From a bacterium HR12 (GTDB lineage Bacteria; Actinomycetota; UBA4738; HRBIN12), in the NCBI GenBank assembly GCA_002898915.1, contig BEHO01000047.1:1-7513 (forward strand): DNA of 7,513 nucleotides, in the 5' to 3' direction. The notes beneath the pieces are model-generated. The model did no database searches and was not told where the DNA came from. It saw nothing but the letters and a program-made list of their open reading frames with translations. Numbering within the stretch: position 1 is the first letter of the stretch; every line of letters begins with the position of its first letter. Positions 1-6,407 of this stretch are shown one piece after another. A program made the position numbers and the translations under genes.

Positions 1-41
1 CCCTCGGGGGCGACGGCGGAGAGGATCCGGCGGGGGTCCAT
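1..41 (-). CDS. Possible N-terminus of a further minus-strand gene (partial)
   Basis: Reading leftwards from an ATG at 41-39, the frame stays open to the window edge and gives MDPRRILSAVAPE followed by a partial glycine codon. Twelve of the 13 third positions other than in the start codon and the start codon itself are G or C, as in the neighbouring genes. It lies 36 bp downstream of the antiporter stop on the same strand, so it could be the next gene of that unit. There is no Shine-Dalgarno sequence, but a TAGCAT element ends 8 nt before the ATG, which would fit a leaderless or near-leaderless transcript. Thirteen residues are too few to name a family, and this could also be a chance open frame. 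Confidence 0.35.
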   Translation of the reverse strand, partial: MDPRRILSAVAPE

Positions 42-49
42 CGGAGGCG

Positions 50-55
50 ATGCTA
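50..55 (-). promoter_or_regulatory. Candidate -10 element (TAGCAT) for a near-leaderless transcript
   Basis: On the minus strand TAGCAT matches the TANNNT -10 pattern of high-GC bacteria, and an ATG follows after 8 nt. A TGAC motif, overlapping the antiporter stop codon near 77-80, could act as a weak -35 but would be about 20 bp away, longer than the usual 17-18 bp. The placement would put the transcript start almost on the ATG. A single hexamer match is weak evidence. Confidence 0.3.
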
Positions 56-77
56 CCCGCGCGCCGGTCGCCGCCGG

Positions 78-1424
78 TCAGCGGCGGGTCGCCCCGTCGG
101 CGGGGTCGGCGTCCGACGCGTTCAGGGCCGCGTACGAGGTGCGGAACCCGTCCCGGAGCAGCGGACCGATCAGCGGCGCCTGGCGGAGGAAGAGGAACGA
201 CCCCAGTCCGAGGTACGCGGCGGAGACCACGATCCGCTCCACGCCCCCGGCCGACTCCGGCACGACCGCGCCGATCACGAACTGCGCCCAGAACAGCGTG
301 AAGAGCATCAGCGCCTCGCGGATGGAGATCGAGAGCGTGGCGAGGACGGCGAGGCCGAAGAAGGACTGGGCCGCCGTGAGGAGGATCTCCTCGCGCTGGT
401 GCGCGTCGATGGGGAGGCCGGAGACGCCGCTCGAGGCGAGGGCGAACACGATGGGGAGCGTGCCGACGAGCAGGGTCCACTGGTTCACCTTGGAGGAGAC
501 GAGGGTGCCGAGCCCCGCGTTCGTGTTCAGGCGCCAGGCGTACCGCCCGGCGACGAGGAGCTCGGGCGCCTCCGAGGCGAGGGGAGCGAGCCACTGCACG
601 AGGAGGAACTCGCTGATGCCGAGCTGACGTCCGGTCTGGACCAGCGAGTCGGCGAAGGGCTCGGCGCAGGCCACGATGACCGCGGCGGAGAACAGGAACA
701 TCCCCACCACGGCGGCCCTGCGACGACCGGTCCGGAAGGTCCCGATCAGGCGGGCCGGCCCGACGAGGTGGGGCTCCTCCGCGGGCGCCCGGCTGATCCG
801 CCAGGTGTAGGCGGCGAAGATCCCGACGAGGATCGCGGCGTCGACGAGCGTGATCGTGCGCTTGAGGGGCAGCGTGAGCGAGTACACGGTGGCGAGGGCG
901 AGGAACGACACCTCGACGGCGTGGGCCCGCTCGAGCCGGACGTCGCTGATCCGCTCGCCGAGGCGCCGCCGGGAGCGCAGGTACGCGATGAGCACGACGA
1001 GCGACCAGCCGATCCCGATCAGCAGACGGTTCGCGCCGGTCATGTTGGCGAGCGCGAGGGAGCAGGCGTCCTCGCCGGCCGCCCCCGGCGGGTGGCACGC
1101 GGCGCCGTAGGCCTGTACGGCGTCGCCGCCCTTCCAGGCGAAGACCATGTCCACCGCGTACTCGGGCAGGACGGCGATGAAGGCGAGCGCGGCGATGGCG
1201 AGGCCCGCCGAGATGTCGAGCTGGGCGACCTCGGCAGCCCAGGAGAGCAGGAACGCGGCGCCGACGATGGCCGAGCCGAGGATCAGGGCCTCCTCGGGGT
1301 GGGGGAGCTCGGGATGGAGGAAGCGCAAGAGCAGCCCGGGGACGGTGACGCCGATCGCGAGCCCCACGCCGAGGCCCTGGCGTCCGGGATGGACGTCCCG
1401 CAGCTCCTCGCGGAGGGTGGTCAC
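78..1424 (-). CDS. CaCA-family sodium/calcium (cation) antiporter-like membrane protein
   Basis: This 448-aa protein has roughly ten to twelve hydrophobic segments and the two alpha-repeats of the Ca2+/cation antiporter superfamily. Repeat 1 contains AFIAVLPEYAVD (about residues 81-92, acidic E88) and a following ALANMTGANRLLIGIG stretch (about 124-139). Repeat 2 contains PLASEAPELLVAG (about 281-293, acidic E288), then SSKVNQWTLLVGTLP. Paired acidic residues in such repeats bind the exchanged cation in known members, so a role in Ca2+/Na+ or H+ exchange at the cytoplasmic membrane is inferred; the real ions are unknown. Repeat 1 carries an unusual hydrophilic insert of about 20 residues with two cysteines (C110, C121). 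The start is GTG with no clear ribosome-binding site. It lies 27 bp after the LCP gene, so it is probably cotranscribed with it. A few other in-frame starts are possible. Confidence 0.85.
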   Translation of the reverse strand: MTTLREELRDVHPGRQGLGVGLAIGVTVPGLLLRFLHPELPHPEEALILGSAIVGAAFLLSWAAEVAQLDISAGLAIAALAFIAVLPEYAVDMVFAWKGGDAVQAYGAACHPPGAAGEDACSLALANMTGANRLLIGIGWSLVVLIAYLRSRRRLGERISDVRLERAHAVEVSFLALATVYSLTLPLKRTITLVDAAILVGIFAAYTWRISRAPAEEPHLVGPARLIGTFRTGRRRAAVVGMFLFSAAVIVACAEPFADSLVQTGRQLGISEFLLVQWLAPLASEAPELLVAGRYAWRLNTNAGLGTLVSSKVNQWTLLVGTLPIVFALASSGVSGLPIDAHQREEILLTAAQSFFGLAVLATLSISIREALMLFTLFWAQFVIGAVVPESAGGVERIVVSAAYLGLGSFLFLRQAPLIGPLLRDGFRTSYAALNASDADPADGATRR

Positions 1425-1451
1425 GGTCGCACGCTAGCAGAGCGAGCGGGC

Positions 1452-2456
1452 TCAGCCGCCGAGCAGGGAGGCGTTCGGGCTCGGCGGGATCGTGCCCTTC
1501 CGGAGGAGGCCGTCGTCGCGCAGGTCCGCCGCGATCGCCTGCAGCGCCGCCTGGTCGAGGTTCACGACGGAGGTCCCGCCCGCCATGCCGGTACCGCCCG
1601 GCAGGACGATGTTCGTGACCTTCCTCGGGTTCAGCGTGGACGCCGTGAAGGCGAGGCGGAGGAGCTGGTCCAGGGGGACGTCCGTCCGCATGTTGCGGAG
1701 CCCCGCGCCGACCCAGTCCAGGAGGCGGCTCGGGTCCTTCGCGAACTCCGCGCGGAACTGGGCGAGGGCCGAGACGAGCAGGAGGCCCTGGTTCTCCGAC
1801 CGACCGAAGTCCCCGGCCGGCAGGGCGTGCCGCGCCCGCGCGAAGGCGAGCGCGTCCTTGCCCGAGAGCGTCTGCGGCCCGGCCGGGATCTCCGCCCGGG
1901 CGTACGCGTAGACCACGTCGAAGGGGACGTCGACCCTCAGGCCTCCGATGTCGTCGATCATCGCGCGGAAGCCGTCGAACCAGGTGAGGGCCCAGTAGTC
2001 GATCGTGACGCCCATCAGCGACTCGACGGTCGCCACGACGAGGTCCGGCCCGCCGGCGGTCATGGCCGCGTTGATCTTGTTCGTGCCGTAGCCGGGGATC
2101 GCGACCCAGGCGTCCCGGGGGAACCCCACGATCGTGGCCCGGTGCTTCGCGGGGTTGATGGCGATGAGGTGGATCGAGTCCGCCCGCTGGCCGTCGATCT
2201 CCTCGCCGGGGCGCGCGTCGCTGCCGAGGGCCAGGATGAAGATGGGCTCCGAGCCGTCGAGCGTCGGCACGTACCCGGCGCGGGCCCGCTCGAGCTGGAG
2301 CACGGGGAGCGCCCGGGCCGCGCTTCCCCCGGGGGTCGTGCCGAGCGTCGAGCCCAGGGTCCAGGCCATGAGGAGGAGGGCGACGAGGGCGGCGCGACGC
2401 GCGGCCCGACCGCCCATCGGCCCCCGTCGGTCGCAGCGCGTCCCCATCGTTCCCAT
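1452..2456 (-). CDS. LytR-CpsA-Psr (LCP) family cell-wall glycopolymer transferase
   Basis: A 334-aa protein with an arginine-rich cytoplasmic start, one membrane or signal-anchor segment at about 22-40, and an extracellular LCP domain from about residue 70 to 225. LCP hallmarks are visible in order: LALGSDAR (76-82), RADSIHLI (91-98), GFPRD (111-115), KINAA (127-131), ARARH (206-210) and GRSENQ (218-223). The conserved Asp and Arg residues of this family (here D80, R82, R91, D93, R114, R207, R209, R219) bind the pyrophosphate of polyprenyl-linked substrates. Known members move teichoic acid, capsule or arabinogalactan-type polymers onto peptidoglycan, so a wall-assembly role is likely, but the polymer cannot be told from sequence. 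Its ATG overlaps the stop of the upstream gene (TGATG), which suggests translational coupling. Another ATG three codons downstream is an alternative start. Confidence 0.93.
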   Translation of the reverse strand: MGTMGTRCDRRGPMGGRAARRAALVALLLMAWTLGSTLGTTPGGSAARALPVLQLERARAGYVPTLDGSEPIFILALGSDARPGEEIDGQRADSIHLIAINPAKHRATIVGFPRDAWVAIPGYGTNKINAAMTAGGPDLVVATVESLMGVTIDYWALTWFDGFRAMIDDIGGLRVDVPFDVVYAYARAEIPAGPQTLSGKDALAFARARHALPAGDFGRSENQGLLLVSALAQFRAEFAKDPSRLLDWVGAGLRNMRTDVPLDQLLRLAFTASTLNPRKVTNIVLPGGTGMAGGTSVVNLDQAALQAIAADLRDDGLLRKGTIPPSPNASLLGG

Positions 2457-3211
2457 CAGGTGGCGCTCGGGGTCGGTGAGGCGGGCACGCGCGCCTCGCG
2501 GTCCGCGCGCTCCACCTCGAACGCGGTGATCCGCCAGTGACCGGGGTTCCCGAAGAACAGCTGCCCGCTGCTCAGGATCCTCGTGGCGGTGCCGTCGGTG
2601 CGGACGCCGGTCGCCGAGAACGAGAACGAGGCGACCGCCGAGATCGGGTCGCCGTCGGGATCGAAGAGCACCTCGAACCCGAGCGTGCCGCGCTTCGGCG
2701 TGACGGCGTCGAACGTCTCGCCCGCCGCTCGGCCGAGGGTCAGCGTCTCCACGCTCTCCTCGGCCGCGGCGCGGGCGTCGTCGGAGAAGCGTGCCCAGAC
2801 GGCCTCGTAGTCGCCGTCCCGCCAGGCGGCCGGGTCGAGGAACGCCGTGGTGAAGAGCTCGTCGAGGATGGGGGTGAGCTCGTCGGCCACCGCCTCCGCC
2901 TCCTTGGCGAGGGCCTTCGCGTCGGCGCCCTCGGCGGTCGGGACGGCCCTGGCCTTGCGCACGACGAAGTCGAAGGGCGGGACCTCCTCCGAACGCCCTC
3001 CACCGATGATGGGGATCCCACCTCCGTCCCCACGGGCGAGCAGGAGGACGAGCCCGACGCCGGCGAGCGCGAGCACGATGGGGATCACCACGAGCCCGAG
3101 GGGCTTCCGGCGACGCGTGCGCTCGGCACGCGCCGCCCGTACGGGGGGATGGGTTCGCGTGTCGCTCAAGGCGCCGAGAGGGTACCGGCCGGCCGGGGTC
3201 ATCACAACCAT
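2456..3211 (-). CDS. Single-pass membrane protein with C-terminal NTF2-like-looking domain
   Basis: A 251-aa protein of no family I can name with certainty. Residues 1-36 are polar and basic (RAERTRRRK just before the membrane), 37-58 are a strong transmembrane helix, and 60-75 are a glycine-rich linker. The rest is an outer domain with an acidic helical region (about 95-155), followed by beta-rich stretches that end in HWRITAFEVERAD (226-238). That layout resembles the NTF2-like or lipoprotein-type domains often found beside envelope genes, but this is inference from pattern only. The basic side before the helix and the lack of a cleavage motif predict an N-in, C-out anchor. Its stop overlaps the ATG of the LCP gene, so a partner role in envelope assembly is plausible. 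Starts at 3211 (ATG), 3205 (GTG) and 3202 (ATG) are all possible; none has a clear ribosome-binding site. The open frame continues further upstream, but that part is antisense to nhaA and looks non-coding. Confidence 0.78.
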   Translation of the reverse strand: MVVMTPAGRYPLGALSDTRTHPPVRAARAERTRRRKPLGLVVIPIVLALAGVGLVLLLARGDGGGIPIIGGGRSEEVPPFDFVVRKARAVPTAEGADAKALAKEAEAVADELTPILDELFTTAFLDPAAWRDGDYEAVWARFSDDARAAAEESVETLTLGRAAGETFDAVTPKRGTLGFEVLFDPDGDPISAVASFSFSATGVRTDGTATRILSSGQLFFGNPGHWRITAFEVERADREARVPASPTPSAT

Positions 3212-3280
3212 CCGCGCCCGATAGGATGGGGGTCCGCGTTCAGAGGTGTGCCGGGAAGCCTGGTCGGCGAGGGGGGTCCG
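3212..3280. promoter_or_regulatory. Divergent intergenic region between nhaA and the membrane-protein/LCP unit
   Basis: About 69 bp separates the two outward-facing starts, so promoters for both units probably sit here or run into the first codons of the genes. The plus strand has a TAGGAT -10-like element (see separate entry) and a G-rich ribosome-binding stretch before nhaA. On the minus strand no TANNNT hexamer is convincing, so the promoter of that unit may lie inside the start of nhaA. I see no obvious operator palindrome. Confidence 0.5.
3222..3227 (+). promoter_or_regulatory. Candidate -10 element (TAGGAT) for nhaA
   Basis: TAGGAT fits the TANNNT -10 consensus of high-GC bacteria and stands out in a G/C-dominated spacer. 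It would start transcription near 3234, leaving a 5' leader of about 47 nt before the ATG at 3281. The region 17-18 bp upstream (around 3198-3204) has no good -35 match. Confidence 0.35.
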
Positions 3281-4669
3281 ATGGCGCGCAACGTCGCCGG
3301 GCCCCCGGGCTCCGGCCCGGGCGCCCGGCAACCCTGGCCCAGGTCGCGGGGGCGGCTGCCCCGAGCGATCGTGCGGCCGCTCCAGGCCTTCCTGGCGACG
3401 GAGGCCGCGAGCGGCGTCCTCTTGCTCGCCGCGACGGTCGTGGCCCTCGCCTGGGCGAACTCGCCGTGGCGGGACCTCTACGAGCGCGTGTGGCACACGG
3501 AGCTCGTCATCGGGCTCGGCCGGTGGCGTCTCGCGCACGACCTCCACGGCTGGGTCACCGACGGACTCATGACCCTGTTCTTCTTCGTGGTCGGCCTGGA
3601 GATCAAGCGCGAGATCCTCACGGGAGAGCTGCGCGACCCGCGAGCGGCGGCGGCGCCCATCCTGGCGGCGGTCGGAGGGATGATCGTCCCGGCGCTCCTG
3701 TACCTGGCGGTCACCGACGGCGGTCCGGACGCGCGGGGCTGGGGGATCCCGATGGCCACGGACATCGCCTTCGCCGTGGGTGTCCTGACCCTCGTGGCAC
3801 GAGCCGCCCCGCCGGGGCTGAAGCCCTTCCTCCTGACGCTCGCGATCGTGGACGACATCGGGGCCATCCTCGTCATCGCGTTGTTCTACTCGGCCGGCGT
3901 GAGCCCGGAGCCGCTGCTCGTGGCGGTCGGCCTGTGTCTCCTCGTGGTCGTGCTCCAACGGATCCGGGTCCGGGCGACGGCGGTGTACGTCGTGCTCGGG
4001 GCGGCCGTGTGGGTGGCGGTGGGCGCCTCGGGCGTGCACCCCACGATCGCCGGGGTCGTCCTGGGTCTGCTGACCCCGGCCGTCCCGTTCCAGCGACCGG
4101 CGACCGTGAGTCGCGAGGCGCACCGGGTGGCGGACGAGACCGTGGACGAACCCTTCCCTCCCGACGCCGACGCCCCCTCGTGGCTGTACCTCGCGGGCCT
4201 GGCGCGCGAGGCCGTCTCGCCGCTCGCTCGGGCCGAGGCGTTCCTCCATCCCTGGGTGAGCTTCCTCATCGTGCCGCTCTTCGCGCTGGCGAACGCGGGG
4301 GTCGACCTCTCGGCTGGCGCGCTCGCCGACGCCGCGGGTTCGGCGACGGCCCTCGGGGTCGTGCTGGGGCTCGTCGTGGGCAAGCCGGTCGGTATCGTGG
4401 GCGCGAGCTGGCTGGCCTCGAGATCTGGCCTCGGCCGACTCCCGCAGGGGGCGGGGTGGCGCGACATGGCGGGCCTCGGGATGGTGGCCGGGATCGGCTT
4501 CACGGTCTCGTTGCTCATCACCGAGCTCGCCTTCGGGGGGACCCCGTCGCTCGAGGTCGCCAAGGTCGGGATCCTCGCGGCCTCGATCCTGGCGGGTGGG
4601 GCGGGAGCGCTCCTGCTCCGGCGCACGGGTCGGAACCTGCGGGAGGCCGGCCCTTCCGCGGGCCGGTGA
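3281..4669 (+). CDS. nhaA: Na+/H+ antiporter NhaA
   Basis: A 462-aa NhaA-family antiporter that exports Na+ (or Li+) in exchange for H+ across the cytoplasmic membrane, supporting pH and salt homeostasis. Family signatures are clear: FFFVVGLEIKREILTGELRD (100-119), IPMATDIAFAVGVL (156-169), LLTLAIVDDIGAI (184-196), PLFALANAGV (332-341) and GKPVGI (367-372). D191/D192 match the ion-binding Asp pair (D163/D164 in E. coli), D161 matches D133 and K368 matches K300, so it should be active. It is longer than E. coli NhaA (388 aa) because of a Pro/Gly/Arg-rich N-terminal extension of about 25 residues and a long polar loop at about 270-315. The ATG at 3281 is preceded by a G-rich GAGGGGGG stretch 4-5 nt away; an in-frame GTG at 3248 is an alternative that would add 11 residues. 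It is transcribed alone, divergent from one unit and convergent with the other. Confidence 0.97.
   Translation: MARNVAGPPGSGPGARQPWPRSRGRLPRAIVRPLQAFLATEAASGVLLLAATVVALAWANSPWRDLYERVWHTELVIGLGRWRLAHDLHGWVTDGLMTLFFFVVGLEIKREILTGELRDPRAAAAPILAAVGGMIVPALLYLAVTDGGPDARGWGIPMATDIAFAVGVLTLVARAAPPGLKPFLLTLAIVDDIGAILVIALFYSAGVSPEPLLVAVGLCLLVVVLQRIRVRATAVYVVLGAAVWVAVGASGVHPTIAGVVLGLLTPAVPFQRPATVSREAHRVADETVDEPFPPDADAPSWLYLAGLAREAVSPLARAEAFLHPWVSFLIVPLFALANAGVDLSAGALADAAGSATALGVVLGLVVGKPVGIVGASWLASRSGLGRLPQGAGWRDMAGLGMVAGIGFTVSLLITELAFGGTPSLEVAKVGILAASILAGGAGALLLRRTGRNLREAGPSAGR
4647..4666 (+). terminator. Weak terminator-like hairpin at the 3' end of nhaA
   Basis: A perfect 7-bp stem, CCGGCCC (4647-4653) with GGGCCGG (4660-4666) around a 6-nt loop, abuts the nhaA stop codon. 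It has no downstream T-run, so it is not a classical intrinsic terminator. A stem of this composition may also arise by chance in such GC-rich DNA. Confidence 0.3.
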
Positions 4670-4675
4670 GGTGAA

Positions 4676-4690
4676 GACCCCATCAGGGTC
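4676..4690. terminator. Small inverted repeat in the convergent gap
   Basis: GACCC (4676-4680) and GGGTC (4686-4690) form a 5-bp stem around CATCA in the 63-bp gap between the convergent stops. On the minus strand the stem is followed by TTCACC, which is hardly a U-tract. It could help end either transcript but is short. Nothing else is apparent in the gap. Confidence 0.2.
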
Positions 4691-4732
4691 CTCGACATCG
4701 CGATCCTCTCCCCCGGGGCTGGAGGCGGCGAG

Positions 4733-5443
4733 CTACCGGGATGGCGGCGTGCGCGGGGTCGGCTCCCCGACGATCAGGTGCACCGCCCGGACCCAGGAGG
4801 CCCGCTCCTCGTCGGTGATCCCCTCCTCGCGGAACCGGTAGTCGTGCTTGCGGATCAGCTCCCGCAGGGCGGCGCGGAGCTCGGCCTCGCCCCGCAGGTA
4901 CGCCTCGGCCAGGCGGGCGCTCTCGGTCTCGTCGGGGTGCAGACGGAGCCCGAGGCTCACGTGGGGCAGGCACAGTCCCCGCCCCGGCTGGCGGATCCCG
5001 CGCCACGGCTCGGAGCCCTCCTCTGCCGCGGCGAGCACGGCGAGGGCGTTCGCGGCGGCCTGGTCGGCGCTCTCGCACGCGGCGCACCGTCGCGGGGGAT
5101 GCGGCAGCGCCCGGCGCCCGCGTCGGCGCGGGGCGGCCGCCGCTCGGACCTGCTCGGCCGCCCGCCCCAGGAGGTCCTCGTAGATGATGGCCATCCCGAG
5201 CGAAGCCCCCTGGCGGGACGCGACGGAGAGCGCCATGAACGCGTGGGTCCGGCAGAAGCCGAGGTTGTCCCGGAGCCGCGCCCGCGTCTCGGGGTCGTTC
5301 ACCAGCTCCCAGAGCAGCGCGTCGAGGTACCGCCAGGCGGCGCGGTTCGCGGCGCGGCAGGCGGGGCACCCGGGGTGGCGGAGGTCGGCGAGGAGGTCGT
5401 GGTACCCGACCCGGCTCCGGAGCTCGATGGGCCGGCGCCTCAC
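4733..5443 (-). CDS. Protein with two CxxC...CxxH zinc-type units (resembles DUF6062)
   Basis: A 236-aa soluble protein containing two copies of one motif pair. The first is CPAC (26-29) with GFCRTHA (62-68); the second is CAAC (120-123) with GLCLPHV (156-162). Each pair, CxxC then CxxH, provides four ligands, so one metal (probably zinc) per half is inferred, with mostly helical sequence between. The pattern recalls the uncharacterised DUF6062 family; function is unknown. Between the halves lies a basic, proline-containing segment (about 104-119). The start is a GTG at 5443 that overlaps the stop of the preceding gene as GTGA, with GGGAGG 7 nt upstream. The same frame is open for another 116 codons upstream, but that part is arginine/proline/glycine-rich and antisense-like, so it is excluded. 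This is the last gene of the six-gene unit. Confidence 0.82.
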   Translation of the reverse strand: MRRRPIELRSRVGYHDLLADLRHPGCPACRAANRAAWRYLDALLWELVNDPETRARLRDNLGFCRTHAFMALSVASRQGASLGMAIIYEDLLGRAAEQVRAAAAPRRRGRRALPHPPRRCAACESADQAAANALAVLAAAEEGSEPWRGIRQPGRGLCLPHVSLGLRLHPDETESARLAEAYLRGEAELRAALRELIRKHDYRFREEGITDEERASWVRAVHLIVGEPTPRTPPSR

Positions 5444-5796
5444 CGGACGACCTCCCGGAGCGCGGCGCGGGTGAGCACCGAGCCCGCCGTCGCGAGTCGG
5501 CGGACGAGCGGGTGCTGTGGATCGATGCGCGCCAGGGCGCGCGCGGCGGCGGCCTGGAGGTAGGGATCGCCGTCGTCCGTGGCGAGCTCGGCGAGGCGCG
5601 GCGTCGCCGCCCGCGAGCCGAGCCGCCCCAGGAGCTCCGCGGCGATGAGCCGTCGATCGTGGAGCCGGTGGGAGAGGGCGGCGATGAGCTTCTCCTCGTA
5701 CGAGCGCTCGTCGACGTCCAAGCGGGCTCCGCACACGGGGCAGCGCGCGGCGGCCCGGTCCACCTCCGCGAAGCACGAAGGGCAGAACCACGTCAT
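5440..5796 (-). CDS. Small zinc-ribbon plus HEAT-like repeat protein
   Basis: A 118-aa protein in two parts. Residues 5-22 form a zinc ribbon, CPSC (5-8) and CPVC (19-22), spaced as in rubredoxin-like or double-zinc-ribbon domains. From about 33 to 118 there are short paired helices typical of HEAT/PBS-lyase-like repeats: LIAALSHRLHDRRLIAAELL, then ATPRLAELATDDGDPYLQAA, then LARIDPQHPLVRRL. HEAT repeats usually act as protein-binding scaffolds, so an adaptor role is inferred; no catalytic residues are visible. The ATG at 5796 overlaps the phosphatase stop as ATGA, with GGAGG 9 nt upstream, and its own stop overlaps the next start as GTGA. The frame extends upstream as an arginine-rich shadow of the phosphatase, which is not counted. 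Confidence 0.85.
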   Translation of the reverse strand: MTWFCPSCFAEVDRAAARCPVCGARLDVDERSYEEKLIAALSHRLHDRRLIAAELLGRLGSRAATPRLAELATDDGDPYLQAAAARALARIDPQHPLVRRLATAGSVLTRAALREVVR

Positions 5797-6407
5797 CCGG
5801 CCGGACCTCCGAGGACGAGCTCGGGCCGCGCCAGGGCGAGCCCGCCGGCCTCGTAGCGGAGCTCGACGACCGCGCCCGTCGGCACGAGGAGCTCCCATAC
5901 GGCGGCGCCGTCCACGCCCGCGAGACGCGCGATGGCCAGGCGGATCGGGATCTCGTGGGAGACGGCCGCGCAGGCGGCCCCGTCGAAGCGCTCGCCGATC
6001 CGTCGGAGCGCGGCGAGCACGCGTCGCTCGACGTCGGCCAGCCGCTCGCCGCCCGGGGCCTCGGCCGAGCGCGGGTCCTCGCGGAACCGCCGGAACGCCT
6101 CGGGGTCGAGCTCGGCGGCCTCCTCCGGCGTCAGCGCCTCCCACCGCCCGTGGTCGAGGTCGATCAGGTCGGGCTCGATCTCGATCGGCGCACCGGTGGC
6201 CGCCGCGATCGCCTCGGCCGTCTGGCGGGTCCGGAGGAGGGGGCTCGCGATCACCGCGGCGAGACCGACCCCCGCGAGCTGCCGGGCCGCGCGCTCCGCG
6301 TCGGCCAGGCCCTGCTCGTCCAGGGGGACGTCCCGGTGACCGCGGAAGCGACCCTCGGCGTTCAGGGGGGTCCGCCCGTGGCGGACGAGGAAGAGCCTGC
6401 CCGTCAC
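5793..6407 (-). CDS. Histidine phosphatase family protein (phosphoglycerate-mutase-like)
   Basis: A 204-aa cytoplasmic member of the histidine phosphatase (branch 1) superfamily. LFLVRHGRTPLN (5-16) holds the RHG motif with nucleophile H10. ASPLLRTRQTAEAI (54-67) carries the second conserved Arg (R60), DLDHGRWEAL (83-92) the conserved acidic region, and AAVSHEIPIR (147-156) the second catalytic His (H151). The length is normal for the family, whose members dephosphorylate sugar phosphates, cobalamin precursors, phosphoproteins or nucleotides; the substrate here is not evident. The GTG start at 6407 has GGAGG 5 nt upstream and overlaps the preceding stop as GTGA. In the sequence as given, the same frame is also open through an ATG at 6728, so an automatic caller may report a 311-aa fusion. 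The extra residues 51-107 of that fusion are Arg/Gly/Pro-rich and look out of frame. Confidence 0.92.
   Translation of the reverse strand: MTGRLFLVRHGRTPLNAEGRFRGHRDVPLDEQGLADAERAARQLAGVGLAAVIASPLLRTRQTAEAIAAATGAPIEIEPDLIDLDHGRWEALTPEEAAELDPEAFRRFREDPRSAEAPGGERLADVERRVLAALRRIGERFDGAACAAVSHEIPIRLAIARLAGVDGAAVWELLVPTGAVVELRYEAGGLALARPELVLGGPAG

Noticed and set aside
399..2540. Long plus-strand open frame of 713 codons across the antiporter and LCP genes
   Set aside because: It is antisense to two clear genes, is rich in Arg, Gly, Glu and Asp as expected of shadow frames in GC-rich DNA, and shows no recognisable motif.
3212..4249. Upstream extension of the membrane-protein frame on the minus strand
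   Set aside because: The extension is antisense to nhaA and is His/Arg/Asp/Gly-rich without domain features. The real start is near 3211-3202.
3226..4674. Plus-strand open frame of 482 codons overlapping nhaA in another frame
   Set aside because: It is Arg/Gly/Pro-rich and hydrophilic, whereas the nhaA frame has all family motifs.
4700..4725. CCCCGGGG palindrome and flanking CCTC/GAGG in the convergent gap as a terminator
   Set aside because: The arms pair only partly, there is no T-run on either strand, and such palindromes are expected by chance at this base composition.
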